DNA from: Serinus canaria
Taxonomy: Eukaryota; Chordata; Aves; Passeriformes; Fringillidae
Direction of reading: 5' to 3'
NCBI RefSeq assembly: GCF_022539315.1
Contig: NC_066316.1
Location: 29,203,245-29,267,244, forward strand
DNA: 64,000 bases
Shown: positions 1-9,560 of the stretch, piece by piece
How positions within the stretch are numbered: position 1 is the first letter of the stretch
Layout of the letters: every line of letters begins with the position of its first letter
The notes under the pieces: model-generated
Told to the model about the DNA's origin: nothing
The model's input: the letters and a program-made list of their open reading frames with translations, nothing else
Database searches by the model: none
Translations under genes and position numbers: made by a program

Positions 1-384
1 GGAAAATTCTGGAGAGGCAGATATCCTAGGGACAGATATTCCTGTCACAAATCACAAGATTTGTGACCAGAAAGCAAATTTTTTCAGCAGGTTTTAGTGG
101 TTGTTTCAATGTTTAGTTAATGGTTATTCTCTAGGTTAAAAATATTTTTGTGCAATTTTTCAGTGTATTTTGGGATTATCATGAATCAACAATAACAATC
201 ATGCCCTGAAGTTCCCACAGCAAGGAGCTGGACCAGTAAGTACACACCAGGACCAGTAAAAGTAAAAAGTCACCAAATGCATCCTAAATCCATGAATATA
301 CAAAGTTTCATCTCAGGGGAGTTACAATTGCTTTAAATACAGGAAAGAAAGTGGTGTGTCCCTCTTCCCACCTCTCCTTCAGAT
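1..384. other. Unassigned AT-rich DNA before the first LTR
   Basis: No gene or recognised repeat. The true left edge of the LTR that follows could lie within the last 30 bases of this stretch, since its 5' end is not sharp. Confidence 0.5.
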
Positions 385-762
385 CCATCACAGAATCATG
401 CAATAGCCAAGGGATATTCTGTGCCATAGAATGCCATGCCCAGTAACTGGGGCAGTTTCTAAGTAGGAAGCTGGTCATGGTTTGGTCACTGGGTGGTGAG
501 CAATTGCACTGTCCATCTCTTGGTTCTCTTGGGTTTTGTTATTCCCTCTCTCACTATTGTTATTGTTTTGTTATTGTTATTGTTTTGTTATTGTTATTAC
601 TACTATTATTTTTATTATTATTATTTTCAGTTATTAACTCATTCTCATCTCAGCCCATGAGGTCTATCTTTTCTTTCTGATTCTCCTTCCCAGTATGGGG
701 GTAAGGGGAGTGAGTGAGTGATTGCCTGGCACTCAGCTGATAGCTGGGGTTCAACCATGACA
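385..762 (+). mobile_element. Solo LTR of an avian endogenous retrovirus
   Basis: I recognise the order of blocks from a widespread bird ERV LTR: a CCAAGGGATATTCTGTGCC block near 406-424, a CATGCCCAG block, the GGTGGTGAGCAATTGCA block near 491-507, a long T-rich TTATTG/TTATTA tract, a TCTCATCTCAGCCCATGA block, and an end of GGGGTTCAACCATGACA. The last bases are CA, as expected of an LTR end. Related LTRs as I remember them carry a TATA box just after the CATGCCCAG block; here that spot reads CAGTAACTGGGG, so the TATA element seems lost. No internal retroviral sequence is seen on either side, which fits a solo LTR. The family name and the exact left edge are uncertain. Confidence 0.8.
558..634 (+). 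repeat. TTATTG / TTA simple-repeat tract inside the LTR
   Basis: Repeated TTGTTATTG units run into ATTATTATT units. Such a tract is a usual part of this LTR type, lying just before the region equivalent to the polyadenylation zone, so I treat it as part of the LTR and not as an independent microsatellite. Confidence 0.8.
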
Positions 763-1123
763 AACAGTAAAAAAAAAAAGCCCCAGGCACAAACCAAACC
801 TAAAGGATTTCAATCCCAGTACACATGAAGAGGAGCATAAGACACCTCAGTAGCCACAATAACGTTAAATTAAGCTGAAACTAGATTTAAATATTCCAGA
901 TTGTCCTTCTATATAATGGAAATATTTTCACCGTATCTACATTCATCAGTGTCTAGATGAGGAAAGAAAAAAATCCTGTAGGATATAAATAATGGAAAAT
1001 AAAAGTGGAGTATCTTATACTTTCATAGGTTTCATGATCAGCAGTGTGGACTTCTTTTGCAATGGTTTATGATGCACATGACCAATCAATTCTTTAATGG
1101 CTGCAGATGGGCAGTGCTGCTGA
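763..1123. other. Intergenic DNA with a short A run
   Basis: An 11-base A run lies at 769-779, directly after the LTR end. The rest is AT-rich and unassigned. Confidence 0.5.
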
Positions 1124-1157
1124 TTTCAGAGTACATCATCTTTGATGTACTCTGAAA
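1124..1157. repeat. Perfect short hairpin, 15-bp arms, 4-base loop
   Basis: The left arm 1124-1138 (TTTCAGAGTACATCA) and the right arm 1143-1157 are exact reverse complements, separated by TCTT. The stem is too short for a typical microRNA precursor. It may be a chance inverted duplication made by template switching during replication, or a structured element in an unknown transcript. Confidence 0.85.
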
Positions 1158-2759
1158 CTCTGTCACTGGGTTATGGTCTGCTTTCTTCTATCTTGGTGTC
1201 TGAGACCAAGGAGTCCACAAATCAGGGTCAGCTGACTGTGGCCCTAAGCAAGAACGTTTAACTGTATGATGCCCTTGCTGCTCCTCATTCTTGAATAAAA
1301 AAGAACTACAGGGATTCAGAAGCAGAAAATAGTTAAAGTAAAAAGCCTGATGGCTTTATCCTACACCACAACACCTGTGTTTCCTCTTCCCTTGAAATGC
1401 CTGCTGCAGGCAAAGCAGCACAGGTTGGGTTTAATTGCTCCTGCTGTCTAGCATAAAATACATCATGCCATTTCTTCAACTGAATAATGGAAGCAGAAGC
1501 ATGATTGATAAAGAGATAAGCCAGGTTAATTGGCTTTATTTCAACAAACATCAATTAATTAAATTAAACACCAGAGGGAGGGCATCTGCTCACTCTAGTT
1601 CAGCCTGGAGATCTTCCTCCCCTCTCTCTGCTGATCATGAAAAGCCACAGGGCTCCGTGGAATAACTCCAGGAAAGCCAGCCTCATAAAGAAATTATTTC
1701 AAAATTGTCACATGGTCTGCATTCTTAACCTTTTTGCAGCTCAGTCAGCTAAAAGAAAAATTCAACACAGCTAGCCCATCATGATTCCTCAGCTCTCTCA
1801 GCAGGAATCAAAAAATTAAAATCCCCTGGAAAGGAAACTGCAATCAATCTGTCTCCTGTAATTTGGTTTGCAGGGGTTTTGTTAATTTTCTTTTTAATTA
1901 TGGTCTATAGTCATGGAACACATTTATTGTCAAGGTTCATTCCATCCTCTACTTGCCAATGCAAAACAAGATTGGTCATTTTTGATGAAAGATTATTTTC
2001 CATCATAGCAAGTCAGTCAAAATGAAACTTTCCTGCTTTTTCTTGCATGAACTTAAGTGTTCTCAGAAGAAAGGGAAGAGATTTCCTACCTTCCTTCTCT
2101 TACTTTCTTCTTCTTTATTATTTGCTTCTATAGGTGTTTGTGTTGCTGTAAGAAATGTTAAAGAAATGAGACAGTAAAATGGATAGAAGTGTCAATGACA
2201 AATTTTTTGCAGTAGTATGAAGATTCTCCCGTGTCAAAAAAGACACACAGACACACATATATGGTCATATCCAACCATGTAAATCTTACATAAAATCAGT
2301 CTGTCACAGATTTAAAATCACAGAAAATACAGAAGCCAGTCAAGAAGTTTTCTACCTCCCCAAATCAGGATTAAAATATATATACAATCCCAGACAGACA
2401 CTGATTTATCCTGTTCCTAATTCAATGTTTGCAACCTCTTCTCCAAGATCTTGACTTTCAGATGATTCTTATTCCCTTCTAGATCTTCTTCAGACAGTTC
2501 ACATCTCCCCTAAAACATTATGGACAGAAGTGAACACAGTGTAGTCCAGACTAGAACTGAGGACATTGGGAGAATTACTTTGAACATTTTGTACATGGCA
2601 TTTATGATTATACATTCTTATATATTGAATATGCTACTTTCACCTCAGCAAACCATGCCAGATTACTTTCAGTTTGCCATTCCCCTTGCCTCAACACCAG
2701 TTATTCCTCATTCCACTTCTGTGTATCTGGGATTTCCTACTGAAGACTATTACCTCTTT
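1158..2759. other. Intergenic DNA, no gene recognised
   Basis: Unique-looking AT-rich DNA. A pyrimidine-rich tract ending in an AG lies near 2095-2134 and resembles a splice acceptor, but no matching donor or sensible reading frame follows. Open frames of 60-95 codons on both strands near 1333-1665 and 2520-2801 overlap one another and look like chance. Confidence 0.5.
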
Positions 2760-3370
2760 CTTGTCCTTATTAAGGGGTACCCCATTTATTTTGATCATTA
2801 ATGCAAATCACCACAATTTTTTCTTAATTTTAAATCCATCTTTCAGTGTGCTTCCACCATGTCTCCTGTCTGGACAGAAGTTAAATACAAATGATGTATC
2901 AGGGTTGTCTTTTTCATTGTCCTATCAGTTCATGAAAACACTGCTAGCATCAGACATAAAAAACCCCGGGGGATACCACTTGATAGCATCTTTTCAGTTT
3001 ACTTGTGACCCATTAATTATTACTCCCATTTGTGCAGCTGTTTTCCCTAACCTTGTTTATGTGACCACTGTTGAAGACAGTGTCAATAACCTGCAGACAT
3101 ACAGCATCTGCTTCTCTGCAAAAGCCCTGTTATCTGTCACACAAGGCAGTTTTACATGACTTCCTCATGACAAAGACGTGCTGGATATTTCTCAGCCCTC
3201 AAAGGTTTGCCAATAAATTGATGTTTCAGTATTTTTCCAGGCATTAAAACTTAAATACCCCAGTCACTCTTTCCCAGTGTCTTTAAAGAAGGATCTATCT
3301 CTGCCCAATTCCAATCTTCTGGAACTTCAAGCACTCTCCACAAACTTTCCCAAGTGTTTGCTTGGAAACT
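2760..3370 (-). mobile_element. Old, decayed CR1-type LINE fragment (reverse-transcriptase part)
   Basis: The plus strand carries, in the right order and spacing, degraded blocks that I know from the reverse complement of CR1 RT coding sequence: CCCGGGGGATACCAC near 2965-2979, ACAGTGTCAATAACC near 3077-3091, a block ending GACGTGCTGG near 3174-3183, TTTTTCCAGGCATT near 3232-3245, and TCTTTAAAGAAGGATC with CCAATCTTCTGGAACTTC near 3279-3328. In CR1 these correspond to the first half of the reverse transcriptase, including the segment around the KKG...DPxNYRPVSL region. Stops and small indels break the frame on the minus strand, so it is not functional. A 161-codon plus-strand open frame across it (2674-3159) is antisense to the old RT and is not a gene. 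Divergence suggests a much older insertion than the CR1 ends at 18.3 and 55.9 kb. Confidence 0.7.
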
Positions 3371-5868
3371 GCTGTATGTACAATTCCACTGTATGTAAAC
3401 TGCCCTTGCTCTCCAAAACTTCCTTCAGTTTTCTGTCCTAAGAAGAGGAGCTTCCTACATGGAAAGTGGCTTCATGCAATACAATTGATTCACAGTTCTG
3501 CATAAATAATTAAGGTATTTCCATCAGCTTCTATGACTTCTGCTCAGGTCTTATGTGTGTCTCAATACTTTACTCCATATTCTATACAGAATCCTTATAT
3601 TTTGACACACAAAACCAGAGAAAATCACAACCTGTGATCTCTATTCATACACATTCACTCTTCCAGGCACAAATTATTAGCATAAATATTCAATCAAATT
3701 CTTGTTAGCTGTTCTTTGGCCAGCTGTGGTGTAATGATTGCTCTTATGTGTCCAAAACCATTTTCTAGTCATTTAACTCCCAGCGCTGCTCACAGTTGTA
3801 ACAATATGAGATCTCTGGGACTCTCCTGTGTAGTTCTGATTCCACACTCCAAAAAATACATCCTAAGCATGTACACACATACCAGCATGGCTTTTTTCAT
3901 GTTGCCCACCTAAAATTTTACTATGCTTTTGCACTGTAGAATACCTATGTTTAGATGTGAAGTTTTGTGTCATGTAAGTTAGAGCCTACCACTCTTTCCA
4001 CATACATGTAATTGATCTTATGAGGTCTGTGCTTCACTATGGCCTGCAAAATTCTCAAAATACCTCCAGGTGAGGTATCAGAGTTACACACAGCATATCT
4101 CTCTTGTCAGGAGGCTGAACCTGGCTTGTTTTTACAGCACAGATCCCATGACATTGCTTTAGGCCTTAGGAGCAAGGTGGTGATATAAACAGTTTTTATG
4201 TCTGCCCTCTGTGACCTTGCCTCATTACAGGTAGGAATACTTGAAACCAGGGTAATGACAAACACAAATTCCATCATTAATCTAGACCTCAGCTGCCAAT
4301 CAGCCAGGTTTTTTGGTTCAGGCTTTACCAAGCACAGTCCACAGCCAGAGAGAACAAAGAGTGCATTTACTGGTGACATTTTACTTTGTGTCAGTTCAGT
4401 AACAGTTAATCTTGTCAAGGAAGAAAAAGTACAGCAGCCACCTGGCTTATCATTGATTCCCCAAGCTTTCATGAGATTCAAGTGTTTTGAAATCCTGACT
4501 GAAATTCACTCTATAGTGGATACAGTTGGGGGAAACACATGAAAGAAATTTTCCCAATCCCTAGGAAAAGCTGTCACGACACCTAAATGGTATTTTTGAC
4601 CCACAAAAACATCACGGGCTTCTCATCATGTCCATGTGCCCTTGGAGCTTCACCTCTAGGCTGACCCAGCACAAGAGAAGCAGAAAGCAGGTGAGCATGC
4701 AAAACAGAAAAACCACTCTGCATTTAATTTATGTCTCTCTCTCATTGTTGCAGACAGTCACTGGTCTCACAGAGGGATAAATAAGCACAGTTACACATAT
4801 GTTATTAAATGTAATTGCATTGTTACTTATCTGTATAATTAAATACCTAGGAAAAAACTATCACAATTCAAGGCACGGTATAAGCAGCAATGACATTAAC
4901 CTTTAATAACCATCTTTTCCCTTCTCACTGGAGTAATGACCATTTTAATTAGTAATGAAATTATTAAATATGAAAAGCATGAGCTATGCCATGATACTGC
5001 ACATGGACACCTTTCAAGGACTAGCTGGCTGCACACCTTGAATGATGCATTCAGGAAACTTTTTTACTACTGCTGGTTGCAGCCTCTGGGCACTGCAGGG
5101 TTTTCTACAACCAGGAGGACTAAATTAAGTGACTGCTGTTTTGGTAAATTGAATGATCTAAAACAAACACAGGCGGATTGTGCTGCAGTCTTGGGAAATG
5201 CTATGACCTTGACAGCCCTTCTCTCAGCTAAGCTGTGTTCCTCTGTTGTGGGGAGATCAAAATCTCTCTTAATCCTGAAAATCACATATCTCAAAGCACA
5301 GCTGATCCTCTTGGCAGTCCCTTTAAAAGGGCAGCTTCAGTGTTCCAAGGGGTATCTCCCATTTAGGATATGCCAGGTGGTTGCTCTTCATGTACACCAT
5401 TGTACATTATACTCTACTGGACAGGTAAGGTCTAGGATGCTTTTCTCACCCCTCCCACCCAAATTTACAGTCTTTTCACCTGTCCCTTTCCAAAGGATGC
5501 AAGTCAAGATCCTTTTCATCATAATAGCTCTTTTCTGAAGGACTAAAGTCACCTTGCAAGTTTTAACTATTCCCAAGGCTATAGACACCATCTAACAGAA
5601 GTTGTTCTCAGAGGTTTGGTGTGATACTGGTGTGTGTACTAGCACAAGACTGCCATCTGATTTCCTGATATTCACAAGGCATTACATTTTAGACTATAAA
5701 AGTATTCATTTGTTGGCACAACACAAAGATTTGACCCCAGATCAAAGGAAAAACTTCTGCTTTTAGGAAATGAACACGTGGATCCCAGACTTGTTAACAC
5801 CCAGAGTTTGAAATGTCACTAAATGCCTGCTGTCAGGAACATGAATTGTTACAGACTACTCTGTTATA
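3371..5868. other. Intergenic DNA, no gene recognised
   Basis: Includes the longest open frame of the window (4936-5538, 200 codons, plus strand). It has no recognisable domain and an unconstrained, cysteine- and leucine-rich composition, and it is overlapped by open frames on the other strand, so I do not call it a gene. No repeats were recognised here. Confidence 0.5.
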
Positions 5869-5982
5869 TTTCATGGAACAACAGAGGTTGGAAGGGATTT
5901 CTGGAGCTTATCTTATCTTGTCTGCCGCCCCTGCTCAAGCAGGATCAACTACCTTAGGATACCCAGCATCACATCCAGGTGA
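5869..5982 (-). mobile_element. Short CR1 LINE 3'-end fragment
   Basis: The plus strand reads as the reverse complement of a CR1 3' end: GAGGTTGGAAGGGATTTCTG near 5884-5903, then CCCCTGCTCAAGCAGGATCA and a CATCACATCCAGGTGA block. Avian CR1 carries equivalent blocks a short distance from its 3' end. The match stops after about 115 bases, so it is a heavily truncated copy or a relic broken by later changes. Confidence 0.8.
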
Positions 5983-6190
5983 CCAGTTACCCCTGGCTGA
6001 CCCGAAGTCACTCCCCTGTCATAAGAAGGATGATCCAAATTTTCTACTGTCATGACTGGAACCAAACTTTGGCATTAGAAACAGGTCATGCAAAATCACC
6101 CCGGCCCCACTTCCCCCCACCCCTGCTTTCTGAGACATGTTCTCCCCCTCGTAGGAATCCTGAGCTGTTCATTGTCACCCTCTGGAACAG

Positions 6191-6214
6191 AAATTCTCTG
6201 TGCACAGAGAATTT
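6191..6214. repeat. Perfect 24-bp palindrome
   Basis: AAATTCTCTGTG is followed directly by its exact reverse complement, with no spacer. It sits about 200 bases past the CR1 fragment. It could form a cruciform or bind a dimeric protein, though chance remains possible. Confidence 0.9.
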
Positions 6215-7216
6215 AGAGGTCCTGGTAGTGTTTCTGTGCATTGCACTATCTCATAGAATTGCAACAAATACCACTGCCCAATGCCCACTGAAAATCAACA
6301 CTAAAAACTCTTTCCCCTCATTACAGACACAAATGATAGGCTTTCAGAATGATTAGCTGGAAATGGCCTTTTCCATCAGATACAAGCCCAGAGGAAGGAG
6401 TGTGCCAGGAAAAGAAGATGCTTATATGGGCTTCTTTGTAATGCAAATGTAGGAACATGCTTTTTATCTTCAGACAAGTGCAAGTGCTTCACAAAGATTT
6501 TATTTAAAGCTTGTGTTCTCATGCATTACAAAAGTGAAGCAAAGAGACATGCCAGCATTAATGAACTTCTAGGGGCTGTATTATTAGTTCCGAAGAATAA
6601 AGAGAGAAAGAAAGAAAGAGCACACAATTTAATGTCAGACTTATTAACAAAGAGACAAATGTTATTCATGCAAGGAATATGGTAGAACTGAGTAACATCT
6701 CTATTTACTCGGGGGACCTTCATATAAACACAAAACCAGTTTTGTCTCTATCAATGTTTAAATCACTCTAGTGAATCCCTAAATTCCTTTTTTTTTTTTT
6801 TTGGCTGTTTTCCTCACATTTCCATATCACAAAGCTCTGATAGCTGTGGTGACAGGAAGATGCAGTTCAAGTGAATGCATCTGCTACAAGTACTCGCTCT
6901 GTTGTGTGCTTGCCTGGCATTTAACAGTGATGTTGTAAATACATAATGTCATGACTTCCTTTCACTCACTTTCATTTCTACTCAGAAACACATGCAGAGT
7001 GCGCTCTGCAAAATGGGCAAGCCAGGAAAGATGAAAAAAAGCAAAACCACAAAACAAACAAACAAAAAAACCAAACCAAAGCCAAAAGAAATCCCAGGAA
7101 GACAGAGAATTACTTTAATATGACTTTTATTCCCTTACACTGTCAGCTACATCTCAAGGAAGACAACCAAAGCCACATCCCAATATTGGCATTTTTCTGC
7201 ACTTCTTCACCTCTGT
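6215..7216. other. Intergenic DNA with simple-sequence tracts
   Basis: Holds a short AAAG tract (about 6605-6620), a run of 15 T (6788-6802) and an A/AAAC-rich tract (about 7030-7090). No gene recognised. Confidence 0.6.
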
Positions 7217-7640
7217 TGTCACATGTCCCATTCACATTTTCTGAAAAATCCCTTCGCCCAGGATTTTTCTCCTGGAAAGCTGAGAACGATCAGAGAGAAA
7301 AGGAAAACAATAATTATCTCATTTGCTTCACCTGTGTCTTGCTCCTTTGGAATGTGTTTGGCAATTGTTTACCAACAGGTGATTTGTTTCATTGGTTTCT
7401 GCTGTGAGTTGTTTTCACTCATTGGCCAATCAGTGCCAAGCTGTGTCAAGACTCTGGAGTGAGTAACGAGCTTTCATTATTGTCTTTTTAGCATTGTGTA
7501 AGCATCCTTTCTGTATTCTTTAGTATAGTTTAGTATTCTTTTATATAATATAGTATCATAAAATAATAAATTAGCCTTCTGAGAACTTGGAGTCAGATTC
7601 ATCATTCCTTCCTTCATCGGGGCACCCTGCAAATACAATA
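7217..7640 (+). mobile_element. Solo LTR of a songbird endogenous retrovirus
   Basis: I recognise nearly the full length from an LTR that is very common in songbird genomes (probably ERVL-like; class not verified). Diagnostic blocks, in order: TTTCTGAAAAATCCCTTCGC near 7236-7255, AGGATTTTTCTCCTGGAAAG, ACAATAATTATCTCATTTGC, TTGTTTACCAACAGGTGATT, GGCCAATCAGTGCCAAGCTG, TTTCATTATTGTCTTTTTAG, ATCCTTTCTGTATTCTTTAG, ATAAATTAGCCTTCTGAGAA, and an end near CCCTGCAAATACAATA. The left edge may be the TGT at 7217 or the TGT at 7224. I could not define a target-site duplication, and no primer-binding site or gag/pol follows, so it looks like a solo LTR left by recombination. Divergence from the form I remember seems low, so it is one of the younger elements here. 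Confidence 0.9.
7565..7570 (+). promoter_or_regulatory. Polyadenylation signal AATAAA inside the LTR
   Basis: An AATAAA hexamer lies in the AT-rich stretch TCATAAAATAATAAATTAGC, the position where this LTR type ends its R region. It could still serve as a polyA site for a passing transcript. Confidence 0.6.
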
Positions 7641-8507
7641 GTTGCAGGCACCATTTCCTTCTAGGCAGTAGTTTCCAAGCAGGTGAGAAACGGGAGGGCT
7701 GACTCACATCTAAGGGCATCCAGAGGAGGAGGTGGACTTACACCATTTTCTAGCTAATCTATGAATCCCAGGTTGAACAAGTCACTGATACGGATTGCCT
7801 TGGCAAATACAGAGCCTCCAGCAGTTTAACTGGTCCAGCAATAGACTCAGAGGGAGGATCAATTAACTTCCCTTTTCCATCTTATTTTCTGCAAGGCAGA
7901 AACTGCCTGAAATTCAAGCTGGAATTGATTGACTACTGAGGGAGAGAGTAGGAAAACTTACGATCCTATAGCTATGTATTTTGATGATCATGTAATCCAC
8001 AGCACCTTGGTAATTAGCTGGTTTGCACATTATTCCAGGTCTCACTTTCCAAAAGCACCCAGTACAGCAGAAGATCTTTCCCCAATGCCCAGCATCAAAG
8101 GTTGTGGCACAGCAGGAAACTCACTTGACCTCAGGGCTACTTGGCCATCGTTGGGAAGAAAAGGATAGGACCATCTCATTTAAAATGTTGACATGGTAAC
8201 CTACACTACAGTATATAAATTTGGTTTTCAAATAATGCTATATCTGGTTGAGGGAACTATTTTAGCCTAAATTAAAGCAGCTCTTTGAAAAACTTTGATT
8301 CATACGTATTGCTATTAAGTAATGCTAAAAAAAAAAAATGCAGGGAAGGAAGGAGAGAGAAAGGCTATTTATTGTAGGAAGAACTGTTGAAAAGACTTCT
8401 ACAGCCAGAGAACATACTATTAGAGGGTTTCAAGGGTACTCATAATGCTGTGTACTTCTTAGACCAAAAAAAAAAAAATCCTATTTTACTTAAAGAGGGG
8501 GATGAAG
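7641..8507. other. Intergenic DNA between LTRs
   Basis: Contains A runs at 8327-8338 (12) and 8466-8478 (13) and a purine-rich GGAAGGAAGGAGAGAGAAAG tract near 8344-8363. No ERV internal sequence is seen, so the flanking LTRs are not the two ends of one provirus. Confidence 0.5.
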
Positions 8508-8960
8508 TGTTGTATTAGAGAACATGAGTTCTAACGTCATTATAGTGCAAGGATTTCATATCCCCAGAGCTTCACACCTCCTCAATGTTTCTCACAAGCA
8601 GCTCCTCTAAGCCCTGACTGTTCCTGGTCCTTGCAGCAGTCATCCGATTCCTGATCCCACCAATCCACTCTTTTATACCACTTGTTCTTATTGGCTACAG
8701 GTGTGGCCTGTTAAGATCAGGCCTGCTTCTAATCTTTAGTAATTGGTCCAGCTGCAACTCATTGGGGGATAAGATTACCTTCTATGCCACCTTCATTTAC
8801 CCATGCTGTATCCCCCTAAAATGAACTCCTAAGAACTAAGAATTCACGAGTTTGCTTGAAACAGCTGTTACTTATCAGAGCTTATATTCATATTTAGATC
8901 CACCCTCCCAAACATAGGAAAAAGTTGAGAAAAATTTCTAGTTCAGCTGACCAATAGACA
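8508..8960 (-). mobile_element. Probable ERV LTR, minus strand
   Basis: Read on the minus strand, this block has the layout of an LTR promoter: AGCAGGCCTGATCTTAACAG, then GGCCACACCTGTAGCCAATA (CCAAT box), AGAACAAGTGGTATAAAAGA (TATA box), followed by a plausible R/U5 that ends near CTAATACAACA. I associate this arrangement with a bird LTR but cannot name the family. It differs from the LTRs at 7.2 and 9.2 kb. The edges are guesses based on TG/CA ends (8508 and 8960); no target-site duplication was confirmed. Confidence 0.5.
8670..8694 (-). promoter_or_regulatory. TATA box and CCAAT box (minus strand) of the LTR-like block
   Basis: The complement of 8670-8677 reads TATAAAAG, and 12 bases upstream on the minus strand the complement of 8690-8694 reads CCAAT. 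A second CCAAT complement lies at 8742-8746. This is a compact promoter arrangement pointing to lower coordinates. Confidence 0.5.
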
Positions 8961-9154
8961 TGTCCACCTTCAACATCTCCCCTTGTATGCTCAAAACCAG
9001 AGCATAGCTCTGGTTATGATACTACGACTAGTCATAACTCTAGATATTACTCTCAGATGACAAGAAAGAGATAATGGCATTTCCCTTTCACCATGGACAC
9101 TGCACATGAAACTCTGCTTCTCTCTGACAGCCCATGACTCATGCAGCTCTTATG

Positions 9155-9560
9155 ATGTGTGTCCTTGTTCCATTTAGGACAGAGTCAATTTTTTTGCAGT
9201 GAACCATGCCAGGCAGAGCCTGGAGCTGTGTGAGCATGGCTAGGAAGTTATTCCAGCCATGGATGTCATTGTCAGGACTGGGTAAGGGACTCTCTGGCTT
9301 CCAAGGAAAAGGATGCAGTTTACAGTCCAAAAAATCATGGTGGGAGGAAGAAAACCATCTGGTTTCTTCATTGTCATCCAGGGTCTGTTGTGAACATTTT
9401 TGCATGGGTCATCCCCTCTTTTGTGTACTTTTGCCATTAATATTGTTGCTGTTACTGTTGGTTCTGTTATCTCATTGCTGTCTCCAGTAAATTGTTCTTA
9501 TCTCAAGCTGTAATCTGTCTTTTGTGCCTTGTATTAGTGGCCTTTTAATGGGCCTCCTAA
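9155..9560 (+). mobile_element. Probable ERV LTR, plus strand
   Basis: Blocks resemble another songbird LTR type: GGCAGAGCCTGGAGCTGTGT near 9213-9232, CCAGCCATGGATGTCATTGT, GGTGGGAGGAAGAAAACCAT, CATTGTCATCCAGGGTCTGT, a TTGTTGCTGTTACTGTTGG tract and CCAGTAAATTGTTCTTATCT near 9485-9504. The last motif is also found in other bird LTRs, just before the polyA region. Edges are approximate. Overlapping open frames on both strands (9139-9490) are not genes. Confidence 0.65.

Noticed and set aside
2674..3159. 161-codon plus-strand frame
   Set aside because: It lies antisense to the old CR1 reverse-transcriptase relic.
4936..5538. Longest open frame, 200 codons, plus strand
   Set aside because: No recognisable domain, composition reflects the base content, and minus-strand frames overlap it. 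It has no splice or promoter context that I can support.
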